This document shows positions 16,214-24,701 of a DNA stretch of 43,477 nt, one piece after another. The stretch is taken from NCBI RefSeq assembly GCF_022288725.1, contig NZ_JAKNTA010000023.1, forward strand, positions 1-43,477, in the 5' to 3' direction. This DNA is from Kitasatospora sp. A2-31 (GTDB lineage: Bacteria; Actinomycetota; Actinomycetes; Streptomycetales; Streptomycetaceae). Positions within the stretch are counted from its first letter, which is position 1; each line of letters begins with the position of its first letter. The position numbers and the translations under genes were made by a program. Under the pieces are notes generated by a model. It was not told where the DNA came from. It saw nothing but the letters and a program-made list of their open reading frames with translations, and ran no database searches.

Positions 16214-16738
16214 GTGGCCGTCCCGACCCTCGCTCCGTTCCTCGCGCCGGCCGAGTTCGCGGCCACGCTGCCGCCGCACGCCGTCTCGGCCTCCGTGCTG
16301 CTGAGCGACGGCGCCGGCCGCATCCTGATGCTGCACCAGGCCCGCGGCTACCCCGGTCATCCCGCGTGGTGGCAGCTGCCGGGCGGCCTCGGGGATCCGG
16401 GTGAGGACCCGGTGGCCACCGCGCGGCGTGAGACGGCCGAGGAGACCGGCATCCGTCTGAGTGCGGTGCTGCGCCCGCTCGTGGTCGACTACCGCTCCGC
16501 CGCGGACGGCTGGCCCCCCGTCATCGACTTCGCGTTCGACGCCGGTGCGGTGGCGGCCGGCCGGGAGGTGCGGCTCAGCGCGGAGCACGACGCCTGGGCC
16601 TGGCGGACCTACGACGAGTGGCTGCCGGAGCTGCAGCCGGAGCAGACGGCCTGGTTCGCCTCGCTGCGGCGGGCCTGCCGCACGGCCTCCACCGCGGTGC
16701 TCGTCGACGGCCGGGACGTCACCGCCGGGCCGGGCTGA
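16214..16738 (+). CDS. Nudix hydrolase
   Basis: 174 residues. The complete Nudix box GX5EX7REUXEEXGU is present: GGLGDPGEDPVATA, then RRETAEETGI, at about residues 56-79. It is preceded by WWQLPGG, typical of the fold. The family hydrolyses nucleoside diphosphates linked to another group, using Mg bound by the box glutamates; the substrate cannot be told. GTG 16214 is preceded by AAGGAG at 16199-16204. It converges on the large regulator with 33 bases between the stops. Confidence 0.9.
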   Translation: MAVPTLAPFLAPAEFAATLPPHAVSASVLLSDGAGRILMLHQARGYPGHPAWWQLPGGLGDPGEDPVATARRETAEETGIRLSAVLRPLVVDYRSAADGWPPVIDFAFDAGAVAAGREVRLSAEHDAWAWRTYDEWLPELQPEQTAWFASLRRACRTASTAVLVDGRDVTAGPG

Positions 16739-16771
16739 GCGGGTGCCGCGCGGGCGGCGGCGCACCGTCGG

Positions 16772-19700
16772 TCAGTGCCACGGGGGTGTCGGCGTTCCGT
16801 CCGGGTCCAGTCCGTACGGCCACCTCCTCGTGCGGAAGGAGGTGAGCAGGCCGGCGCCGGTGCGGTGGCGGGCGTCGGCGCCGTCCAGGTCCCCGGCGTC
16901 GGTGACCTGCCGGGCGAGGGCTTCCGCCGCGTCGCCGTCGCCCGCCCGTGCGCGGATCAGGGCCAGCTCGGCGAGGGCGTCGAAGCTGCCGGCTTCGGCG
17001 GCGTGGCGGGCCAGTGCCTCGGCGGCTTCGTGATCGCCGTCCTTCTCCCGCATCAGGGCCAGGCAGGTCAGGGCGTAGGTCTCGCCGGCGTCGGCTGCCT
17101 GCCGGTAGAGGGCCTTGGCGGCGTCCCGGTGGCCGGCCTGGCCGCGCAGGCGTGCCAGGTTGACCAGGGCGACGATGCTGCCGGCGTCGGCGGCCTGGCG
17201 GAACAGGGCCTGGGCCCCGTCCCCGTCGCCGGTCATCTCCCGCATCCGCGCCAGGCTGGTCAGGGCGCCGGTGTGGCCGGCGTCCACGGCCCGGCGGAAG
17301 AGGGCCTGGGCGCCCTGCCCGTCGCCGGCCGCCGCCCGTTCCTGTGCCAGCTCGGCGAGGGCACGGCCGCCGCCGTCCTGTGCCACCTGCCGGTAGAGGG
17401 AGTCGGCGCCTTCCTGGTCCCCGGCCTTCTCCCGCAGCCACGCCAGGCCGGCCAGGGCGCCGGCGGAGGCCGTACTGCCCGTCGTGCGTCCGGGAGCGCC
17501 CCCGGTGGCGCCCGTGGTGGCGGCGACCTGCCGGAAGAGGGCCTCCGCGCCTTCGGGGTCCCCGGTGCCGGCGCGGCGCCAGGCCAGGCCGGTCAGGGCC
17601 TGGGCGTGGCCGGCGTCGAGGGCCTGCCGGTAGTAGGCCTCGGCGCCCGCCCGGTCCCCCGCCCTTTCCCGTAGTCGCGCCAGGTCGATCAGGGCGGCGC
17701 TGTCCCCGGCGTCAACGGTCTGCCGGAGGAAGGCCTCCGCGCCCTCCCGGTCGCCGGCCGCTTCCCGGATGCGCGCCAGATGGGTCAGGGTGCCGAGGTG
17801 GCCGGCTTCGGCGGCCCGGCCGGCCAGCGCCTCGGCGCCCGCCCGGTCCCCGGCCTCCTCCCGCAGCAGTGCCAGATCGGTCAGTGCGCCGAGGTGGCCG
17901 GCTTCGGCGGCCCGGCGGTAGAAGGCCTCGGCGCCTTCCCGGTCCCCGGCCTTTCCCCGCAGCCGCGCCAGGCTCATCAGGGCGCTGATGTCGCCGGCGT
18001 CGAGGGCCTGGTGGTGGAGGGTCTCCGCGCCCTCCCGGTCGCCGGCCGCTTCCCGGATGCGCGCCAGATGGGTCAGGGTGCCGGTGTCGCCGGCCTCGGC
18101 GGCCCGGCGGGCCAGCGCCTCGGCGCCCGCCCGGTCCCCGGCCTCCTCCCGCAGCAGCACCAGGTCGGTCACCGTACCGAGGTGGCCGGCTTCGGCGGCC
18201 CGGCGGGCCAGCGCCTCGGCGCCCTCCCGGTCCCCGGCCTCCTCCCGCAGCAGCGCCAGGGCGACCAGGGCGCCGGTGTGGCCGGCCTCGGCGGCCCGGC
18301 GGTAGAAGGCCTCGGCGCCCTCCCGGTCCCCGGCCGCCTTCCGCTGCCGCGCCAGGTCGATCAGAGTGCCGGTGTGGCCGAACTCGGCGGCCCGGTGGCG
18401 CAGATGGTGGGCCCATTGCAGGCGGTGCCTGGCCTCGGCGGCATCGGCGAGGCTGTGGAGGTCCTCCGGGTGGGCGAGGTGGGTGTGGGCGGCGTGCCAG
18501 AAGGAGGCGGGCGGGCACAGCATGCGGCGAGTGGTGCGGCCGTGCTGTTCGAGGTAGTCGGCGAGGCGGAACAGCGGGCCGGCCGTCACCGCGGGCGCGG
18601 CCGGCACGGCCGGCGCAGCCGGGGCGCCCGCGGGCCTGCGCGCCGCGCGGGCGTTGGTGCGCCGCAGCAACGCCTGCTTGCCGTGGACGGGACGGGCGAG
18701 GTCGGCGAAGGCGGCTTCGGCCCAGTCCTCGGTGAGCTGTTCCCAGTCGTGCTCGGCGAGGTAGTCGACAGCGGCGTCGGTGAGGAAGCCCTGGGGCAGG
18801 AACGGCCCGACGCCCAGGCGGCGGGCGTCCATCGCCGCCTCCAGCAGGGCCCGGGCCGCAGGGGTTCCGTGGTCGTAGCGGCGCAGCAGTTCGGGGGCGC
18901 CGGCGAGGTCCTGGGCGAGGCGGCCGTGGGTACGGGCGCGGGTGAGGGCGTCCTGCAGCAGGCGGTCGCCGGCGTCGGCGAGGGCGGCGGCGGTGCGCAG
19001 GGCCCGGTCGTCGAAGGTGTCGGGGACGGTGACGGTCCGTCCGGCGAGGAGTTCGCGCACGCGGGTGTGCGGGTCGGGTTCACGGGGGTCGGGCAGGTGG
19101 GTGTACCGCTGTGCGTACTCGGGCCACAGGGTGCCGAGGACCAGGACGGGTGCGCGGGCGGGCTCGGTGAGGAGGGTGTGGAGGGCGGCGGCGATCCGCT
19201 CCCCCGTCTCCGGGTGGCCGAGGTAGTGCTGGGCCTCGTTCAGCCAGACCACGGTGCGCGGGGTGACGCGTTCGAGGTCGGCGAGTGCGGCCTCGGCCCG
19301 GGTCGGGTCGAAGGGGTGCCACAGCCGCCAGCCCTGTGCGGCGAGCGGCTGGACGGCCTCCCAGCAGGCCCTCGTCTTGCCCGTCGAGGACGAGCCGACC
19401 AGGACCAGCAGGGCGCTGCGGCCGTCCTGGGCCGCCCGGACGGCGTCGGCGAGGACGCGGTCGTGGGCGCGCGGCACGTAGCCGGGCAGGACCCGCAGCC
19501 GCTGGCGTCCGGCGAGGGGGCCGGCGGAGGTGGCGGGGTGGACCTCCAGGTCGTGGGGGTCCCAGGCGTGGATCGGCCGTCCGAGGGCGGGCGGGGTGTC
19601 GTCGTCGCCGGGTCCGGTGCGCGGGGCGGTCGCGGTGCTCCCGGCCGCGGTCCCGACCGTGGTCGGCGCGTTCAGGGAGACGTGGACGGTACTGCCCTGG

Positions 19701-22090
19701 ACGACGGGGGCGAGGAAGGTGCCCCCGGTCATGCGGTTGTCGACCTGGGTGCCGGCGCCGACGGCGGCCGGTGGCGCGGTCCACGGCGGACTTGCGGCGA
19801 TCGCCGCGCTGCGGTGCCCGACCAGCTCGGCGACCCTCCGGTTCGGCTTGGCGGCGAGCCTCGCGGCGGCGATGCGTACCGCCAGCGGCAGGAAGCCGCA
19901 GGCGGTGACCACCTCCATGGCGGCCTTTGGCTCGGCCTCGACCCGGTACCGGCCGGCGACGGCGGCGAACAGGTCGACGGCCTCGTGCGGGGTCAGCTCC
20001 TCGACGTCCAGGAGGTGCGCGCCGGGCAGTTGCGCGAGCCGGGGGCGGCCGGTGACCAGCACGGCGTTGCCGGGGGCCCCGGGGACGAGGGGTATCACCT
20101 GGTGGGCGTCGGCGGCGTTGTCCAGGAGGATGAGCATGCGCCGGTCGGCCAGCAGCGAGCGGTAGAGCGCGACGCGCTGCTCGAAGGAGTCGGGGGGCTC
20201 GGCCACCCCCAGCGCGTACAGGAAGTCGCCCAGCACGGCGCCCGGGTCGGCCTGGTCGCGGCTCGCGCCGCGCAGGTCGACGTACAGCTGGCCGTCGGGG
20301 AAGTCAGCGCGGAGGCCGTGCGCGACGTGCACGGCCAGCGTCGTCTTGCCGACGCCGCCGATGCCGGCGAGCGCCGCCACCACCGGGGCCTGCCCGGATC
20401 CGCCGCGCAGGATCGCGCGCAGTTCGCGGACCAGGTCGGCGCGCCCGGTGAAGTCCGCGATGTCCGGGGGCAGTTGGGCCGGTGGCGGGACGGTGGCGGG
20501 CTCGTCGCGGTCGACGTCACCCGGCCACGCCGGGAGAAGGGCGGGGTCGCCCGCGAGGATGCGGGTGTGCATCGAAGCCAGCCCGGCGCCCGGCTCGAGG
20601 CCGAGTTCCTCGATCAGCAGCTTGCGGGCGTCGGCGTAGACGCCCAGGGCCTCGGCCTGGCGGCCGGCGCGGTAGAGCGCGAGCATCAGCAGTTCGCGCA
20701 GGCGCTCGCGCAGCGGATGCTGCCCCGTCAGCTCGTTCAGCTCCGCGATCACCTCCGCACCGTGCCCCAGCTCGATCCGGGCCGCCAGCAGGAGTTCGGA
20801 CGCGTCGATCCGCTGCTTCGCCAGTTTGATCCGCAGCGTGTCGGCGTGGAATCCGGGCAGGGCCGCCAGGGCTTCGTCGCCGTGCCAGAGCGCGAGTGCG
20901 TCGGAGACCGCCTCGGCGGTGGCGGCGTGGTCGCCCGCCGCAGCGGCTGCCCCCGCCTCGGCGAGCAGGCTCTCGAAGACGTGGAGGTCGACGGCCGTGC
21001 GCGGCAGTTGCAGCTCGTAGCCGTCGCTGACGCTGACCAGGACGGCGTCCGCCCCCGGTGCCGATCGGCCGGGCACCAGAACTTTGCGCAGCCGCGAGAC
21101 GTACGTGCGGACGGCGGCCACGGCCTGGGACGGGGCCGGGTAGTCCCACAGGCTGTCGACGATGTCCTGCATCGACATGCGCCTGCCGGCGCGCGCCGCC
21201 AGCATGGCGAGGACGGCCCGCTGTTGGGGGGAGCCGAGCGGCAGCTCGGTGGTCCCGCGCCAGGCGCGGACCGGGCCCAGGAGGGAGATGCGCAGTTCGT
21301 CGGGCGCGGGCGCGGGGCGGGTCTTCGGGCCTGGCTCCGGGGACGGCTCCGGGGCCGGCTCGGCGGACGGCTCCACGCCGGCCTCCCCCGTCGGGGCAGG
21401 CCGGGCGCGTCGCAGTTCCCAGGCCTGGGTGCCGCGGCCGGAGCGTTCCAGGGCTTCGGCCAGTTGCAGCCGGAACCGCTCATGTGCGGGGAACTCGGCG
21501 GTGAGGGAGCGCAGTTCGGGGATCACCGCGGCGGGCCGGTCAAGGCGCAGGTCGGCGTCGATCCGCAGTCCCAGCGTCTCCAGTCGCAGGGCCTCCAGCG
21601 CCTGCCGTTCCTCCTCCAGCCGCCCGTGGGTACGCACGCCGCTCAGTGCGGGGCCGCTCCAGCAGGCCAGGGCCCGGTCGAGGAGCTCGCGGGCCGGTTC
21701 CGGGTGGTCCTCGGCGAGGGCCTGGCGTCCCTGCTCGGCCAGCGCGCGGAACCGGGTGCCGTCCACGCGGGCGGGATCGACGGCGAGCAGGTAGCCCTTG
21801 TGCTGCGCCTGCAGGAGCGCGGGCGCGTCGGCGTGCGCGGCCCGCAGGTGGGTGCGCAGCCGGCTCACCAGGGAGTGCAGTTGCGCGTGCGAGCGTGAGG
21901 GTTTGAGAGCCGCGTCGCCCCAGATGTCGGTGATGAGCCGGTGGACGGCGACGGGTTGTCCGGGGGTGAGCAGCAGGGACGCGAGCAGGGCCCGGCCGTT
22001 CGCGCTGCCGATGGCCACGTCGGTGCCCTCGACGGTCAGTACCACGGGCCCCAGCAGCCGGGCCTCGGTGCGCATCGTGTCGTCGCTCAC
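16772..22090 (-). CDS. Giant regulator: two SARP modules, NB-ARC ATPase, second P-loop domain and 32-residue repeats
   Basis: 1772 residues. Module 1: OmpR-type winged helix (about 8-100, EARLLGPVVLTVEGTDVAIG) and BTAD (105-230). A Pro/Glu-rich linker follows. Module 2: winged helix (about 268-360, RISLLGPVRAWRGTTELPLG) and BTAD (368-515, ELGLEPGAGLASMHTRIL). NB-ARC: P-loop GIGGVGKTTLA near 574-584, Walker B MLILLDNA, GLPL-like CGFLPLAVRIA. A second P-loop, GSSSTGKTRACWE, lies near 897, with an acidic WLNEAQHYLG segment. From about 1250 to 1745 there are some fifteen repeats of 32 residues (AGDREGAEALARRAAEAG plus 14 more), TPR/Sel1-like helix pairs. The start is GTG 22090, overlapping the upstream SARP stop by four bases (GTGA). 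Probably an ATP-switched DNA-binding regulator; ligand and targets are unknown. Confidence 0.85.
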   Translation of the reverse strand: MSDDTMRTEARLLGPVVLTVEGTDVAIGSANGRALLASLLLTPGQPVAVHRLITDIWGDAALKPSRSHAQLHSLVSRLRTHLRAAHADAPALLQAQHKGYLLAVDPARVDGTRFRALAEQGRQALAEDHPEPARELLDRALACWSGPALSGVRTHGRLEEERQALEALRLETLGLRIDADLRLDRPAAVIPELRSLTAEFPAHERFRLQLAEALERSGRGTQAWELRRARPAPTGEAGVEPSAEPAPEPSPEPGPKTRPAPAPDELRISLLGPVRAWRGTTELPLGSPQQRAVLAMLAARAGRRMSMQDIVDSLWDYPAPSQAVAAVRTYVSRLRKVLVPGRSAPGADAVLVSVSDGYELQLPRTAVDLHVFESLLAEAGAAAAAGDHAATAEAVSDALALWHGDEALAALPGFHADTLRIKLAKQRIDASELLLAARIELGHGAEVIAELNELTGQHPLRERLRELLMLALYRAGRQAEALGVYADARKLLIEELGLEPGAGLASMHTRILAGDPALLPAWPGDVDRDEPATVPPPAQLPPDIADFTGRADLVRELRAILRGGSGQAPVVAALAGIGGVGKTTLAVHVAHGLRADFPDGQLYVDLRGASRDQADPGAVLGDFLYALGVAEPPDSFEQRVALYRSLLADRRMLILLDNAADAHQVIPLVPGAPGNAVLVTGRPRLAQLPGAHLLDVEELTPHEAVDLFAAVAGRYRVEAEPKAAMEVVTACGFLPLAVRIAAARLAAKPNRRVAELVGHRSAAIAASPPWTAPPAAVGAGTQVDNRMTGGTFLAPVVQGSTVHVSLNAPTTVGTAAGSTATAPRTGPGDDDTPPALGRPIHAWDPHDLEVHPATSAGPLAGRQRLRVLPGYVPRAHDRVLADAVRAAQDGRSALLVLVGSSSTGKTRACWEAVQPLAAQGWRLWHPFDPTRAEAALADLERVTPRTVVWLNEAQHYLGHPETGERIAAALHTLLTEPARAPVLVLGTLWPEYAQRYTHLPDPREPDPHTRVRELLAGRTVTVPDTFDDRALRTAAALADAGDRLLQDALTRARTHGRLAQDLAGAPELLRRYDHGTPAARALLEAAMDARRLGVGPFLPQGFLTDAAVDYLAEHDWEQLTEDWAEAAFADLARPVHGKQALLRRTNARAARRPAGAPAAPAVPAAPAVTAGPLFRLADYLEQHGRTTRRMLCPPASFWHAAHTHLAHPEDLHSLADAAEARHRLQWAHHLRHRAAEFGHTGTLIDLARQRKAAGDREGAEAFYRRAAEAGHTGALVALALLREEAGDREGAEALARRAAEAGHLGTVTDLVLLREEAGDRAGAEALARRAAEAGDTGTLTHLARIREAAGDREGAETLHHQALDAGDISALMSLARLRGKAGDREGAEAFYRRAAEAGHLGALTDLALLREEAGDRAGAEALAGRAAEAGHLGTLTHLARIREAAGDREGAEAFLRQTVDAGDSAALIDLARLRERAGDRAGAEAYYRQALDAGHAQALTGLAWRRAGTGDPEGAEALFRQVAATTGATGGAPGRTTGSTASAGALAGLAWLREKAGDQEGADSLYRQVAQDGGGRALAELAQERAAAGDGQGAQALFRRAVDAGHTGALTSLARMREMTGDGDGAQALFRQAADAGSIVALVNLARLRGQAGHRDAAKALYRQAADAGETYALTCLALMREKDGDHEAAEALARHAAEAGSFDALAELALIRARAGDGDAAEALARQVTDAGDLDGADARHRTGAGLLTSFRTRRWPYGLDPDGTPTPPWH
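16860..18334 (-). repeat. Tandem 96-base coding repeat array
   Basis: About fifteen head-to-tail copies of a 96-base unit encode the helical repeats of the giant regulator. Several units share long near-identical stretches at DNA level (for example the units around 17815, 18105 and 18195). One unit, near 17460-17520, carries a 15-residue Gly/Thr-rich insert. Array length could change by recombination. Confidence 0.8.
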
Positions 22091-22881
22091 CGGGAGTCCT
22101 CCGGTTCGCCGGAGAGGATCCGCTCGCGCTGGCGCAGCAGTTGTTCGGGCCGGTGCGCGTACTGCCGCTGCCAGGTGCGCAGTTCCTCGTCGAGCAGTTC
22201 GAGTGCGCGGCGGCGGGCGCCGGCCCGCACCAGCGCCGTCGATAGCAGGAGCACGATCCCGTCGTCGCCGGGGTGTTCCAGGTGCAGCTGTTGGAGGTCG
22301 GCGACCGCTTCGGAGACCGCGCCGAGTTCCAGGCGGGCGCGGGCGGCGCGGGTGCGCAGGTCCCGGCGGACGTCGAGCAGGCCCTGGCGGACCGCCCGCA
22401 CGTAGGGCGTGGGCTGCAGGTCTGCCAGCGGCTGTCCGCGCCACAGGGACTGTGCGGCAAGGCACATGTTCAGTACTTCCCTGGCGCTTCCCTCGGCCTC
22501 CAGTTCCCGCCCGCGGTCGGCCAGTCGGTGGAAGGCGAGGATGTCCAGCGCTTCGGCTCCCATGTGGAGTGCGTAGCTCGCCTGTTCGGGCGAGTGGCCC
22601 GGGTAGCTCGCGAGGTGCGGGTCGGAGGCGTCGGCCGGAGTGTGCTGGCGCAGGTGCCGGCGCAGGTGGTGGACGTGGCCCTGGATCACGTTGACGGCGG
22701 TCGTCGGCGCGCCCGCCGGCGGCCACAGCCGCTCGCGGATCACCGCGACCGGGACGGCCTGCGAGCGGGCGAGCAGCAGGACGGCCAGCAGGGCCCGGCG
22801 CTGCGGGGGGCCGAGGGTGATCGTGAGTGGGCCCCGGCGGGCGGTCACCGGCCCCAACAGGGCGAACTGAAGGTCTGCCAC
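22087..22881 (-). CDS. SARP-family regulator (winged helix plus BTAD)
   Basis: 264 residues. LQFALLGPVTARRGPLTITLGPPQRRALLAVLL starts an OmpR-type DNA-binding domain (about 4-95), followed by a bacterial transcriptional activator domain (about 105-250) with FHRLADRGRELEAEGSAREV, SLWRGQPLADL and RLELGAVSEAVADLQQL. This is the short SARP layout of pathway activators. The start is GTG 22881 or the adjacent GTG 22884; GTG 22893 is also possible, and AGG lies a few bases upstream. Its stop overlaps the start of the giant regulator, so the two are made together and may work as partners. ACGTTT direct repeats lie 57 bases upstream. Confidence 0.88.
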   Translation of the reverse strand: MADLQFALLGPVTARRGPLTITLGPPQRRALLAVLLLARSQAVPVAVIRERLWPPAGAPTTAVNVIQGHVHHLRRHLRQHTPADASDPHLASYPGHSPEQASYALHMGAEALDILAFHRLADRGRELEAEGSAREVLNMCLAAQSLWRGQPLADLQPTPYVRAVRQGLLDVRRDLRTRAARARLELGAVSEAVADLQQLHLEHPGDDGIVLLLSTALVRAGARRRALELLDEELRTWQRQYAHRPEQLLRQRERILSGEPEDSR

Positions 22882-22937
22882 CACGCCTGGCACAGTAACA
22901 GCTTGCTCAGTATCCGTTAAGTGCGCGGGCAGTCGCG

Positions 22938-22954
22938 ACGTTTCGCGAACGTTT
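22938..22954. promoter_or_regulatory. Candidate SARP binding site: direct repeats 11 bases apart
   Basis: ACGTTT occurs at 22938-22943 and again at 22949-22954, exactly one helical turn apart; TTCGCGAA lies between the copies. SARP proteins are known to bind direct repeats with 11-base period. The position upstream of the SARP operon suggests autoregulation. Confidence 0.4.
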
Positions 22955-23243
22955 AGCGGTTGGCGCGATGCTTGATGCAGACGTGTGGTGACTTGCCCAG
23001 TCCTCCGTCGTTGCAGGTGAGGACCCTCGGGGGTGGTAGCCCGGGGGGTCTCGCCCCCTTCGGCATGCCCCGGTGTTGCCGGCGCCGCTGTCGCCGCCCC
23101 TGCCGCGTGGGCTAGCGTCGGCCGCAACGTCAGTGTGCGGCACGGCGGTTGGCCCCTCCTACCAGGGGGCCGCGCCACCGGTTCCGCCTTCGCCCCGCAC
23201 TGCCGGACCGGACTGGGCTCGTCACAACAAAAGGGGTCTCCAC

Positions 23244-23447
23244 ATGCAGGTCCAGATGTCCGCTGTGCTCGTGGCCGGGGTCGTCGCCCTGGCGTTCTTC
23301 GCCCTGGTGGGCTTCCTCGTGTCGGCGTCGCGCGGTGCGCGGCGCCAGGTGGCCGTGCTGGCGGTGGTCGTCACGCTGCTCGGGGTGCTGCCGACGATCC
23401 TGTACGCGTTCTCGGTGATCGCCGCCCCGGTGGGCGCCGCCGGCTGA
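23244..23447 (+). CDS. Small two-helix membrane protein
   Basis: 67 residues with two hydrophobic segments, SAVLVAGVVALAFFALVGFLV and VAVLAVVVTLLGVLPTILYA, separated by a short basic loop (SASRGARRQ). ATG 23244 is preceded by AAAAGGGG. No known family is recognised. It is divergent from the SARP operon and upstream of the iminopeptidase, but 170 bases and a low-complexity stretch (23450-23530) separate it from that gene. Confidence 0.7.
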   Translation: MQVQMSAVLVAGVVALAFFALVGFLVSASRGARRQVAVLAVVVTLLGVLPTILYAFSVIAAPVGAAG

Positions 23448-23615
23448 CGTGCGTGCCCGGCGCGTGCCCGGCCCCGCAGGCGTGCGGGGCCGGGCAGGCG
23501 TGCGGGGCGGGCAGGCGTGCGGGGCCGGGCACCGCGTTCGGCTCAACGTCCTTGGTGATGATCTGTGTTGGGGATCCATGGAGGCTCGGGCATGGTCGCG
23601 CCTAGGATCGAGGTC

Positions 23616-24578
23616 ATGGCCGATGATCCCTACCCTCCCCGCAGTCCCTTCGACCACGGGTTCCTCGACACGGGGGACGGCAACCGCATCTACTACGAGC
23701 AGTTCGGCAGCCCCGACGGCAAGCCGGCCCTGAGCGTGCACGGCGGCCCGGGCTCGGGCGCGTGGCGCAAGCCGCCGACGGCCTGGGATCCCGAGCGCTA
23801 CCGGCTGATCCGCTTCGACCAGCGCAACTGCGGCCGCAGCACCCCGCACGCCAGTGACCCGGCCGCGGACATGGGCCTGAACACCACGCAGCACCTGATC
23901 GACGACATCGAGCGGCTGCGCGCGCACCTGGGCGTCGAGCGCTGGCTGCTGTACGGCTCCTCCTGGGGCTCGACGCTCGCTCTGGCCTACGCGCAGCAAC
24001 ACCCCGGGCGGGTCAGCGAGATGATCATCCCGGCGGTGACGACGACCCGCCGGGCCGAGATCGACTGGCTGTACCGGGGCGCGGGACGCTTCAAGCCGGA
24101 GGCGTGGGACCGGTTCCGCGACGGCGTCCCGAAGGGCGAGCGGGACGGCGACCTGCTGGCGGCCTACGCGCGGCTGATGGAGAACCCCGACCGGGCCGTG
24201 CGGGAGGAGGCCGCCGCGAACTGGTTGGCCTGGGAGGACGCGGTCATCTCGAACGAGCCCAACGGCGTGCCCGGGATGTACAGCGCCCGCGAGGCCGACG
24301 AGCGGATCGCGTTCGTGCGGATCTGCGCCCACTTCCTCAGCCACGGCGCGTGGTTGGAGGAGGACCAGTTGCTGCGGGGCGCCCCCACGTTGGCCGGGAT
24401 CCCCGGGGTGCTGGTCCACGGCCGGCACGACATGGGCAGCCCGGTGCAGACGGCGTGGGAGCTGGCGAAGGCGTGGCCGGGCGCGCGGCTGCACATCATC
24501 GAGGACTCCGGACACGCCGGCAGCAACGCCCTGCGCGACGTGGTCCGGGCGGCCATCGAGGAGTTCAAGACCCGCTGA
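23616..24578 (+). CDS. pip: Proline iminopeptidase (peptidase S33, alpha/beta hydrolase)
   Basis: 320 residues. The oxyanion-hole motif HGGPGSG (42-48) and the sequence FDQRNCGRSTPHA are diagnostic of prolyl aminopeptidases. The nucleophile is Ser116 in YGSSWGST, the acid Asp272 in HGRHDMGSP and the base His300 in DSGHAGS. It removes N-terminal proline from peptides in the cytosol. ATG 23616 (MADDPYPPRSPFD) matches the usual N-terminus of this group; an earlier ATG at 23565 would add 17 unconserved residues. Confidence 0.93.
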   Translation: MADDPYPPRSPFDHGFLDTGDGNRIYYEQFGSPDGKPALSVHGGPGSGAWRKPPTAWDPERYRLIRFDQRNCGRSTPHASDPAADMGLNTTQHLIDDIERLRAHLGVERWLLYGSSWGSTLALAYAQQHPGRVSEMIIPAVTTTRRAEIDWLYRGAGRFKPEAWDRFRDGVPKGERDGDLLAAYARLMENPDRAVREEAAANWLAWEDAVISNEPNGVPGMYSAREADERIAFVRICAHFLSHGAWLEEDQLLRGAPTLAGIPGVLVHGRHDMGSPVQTAWELAKAWPGARLHIIEDSGHAGSNALRDVVRAAIEEFKTR

Positions 24579-24701
24579 GCGCCGGCCGCCGCGGTCGGGC
24601 CCGCGGGCCGGCAGGAGGGGCAGCCCCCGGGCGGTGGGCGGGAGACGGCGTCGGACAGAGGCCCGGGTGGTGGCGGTGGTGGGGCGGGCTGCGCGGAACC
24701 G

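Noticed and set aside
16860..18334. Possible CRISPR array because of regular 96-base periodicity
   Set aside because: The period encodes a 32-residue protein repeat in one continuous frame; there are no short palindromic repeats with unique spacers and no cas genes.
17780..21898. Very long plus-strand frame opposite the giant regulator
   Set aside because: Composition (Gly, Val, Arg, Gln) is that of an antisense frame in GC-rich coding DNA; all recognised domains are on the minus strand.
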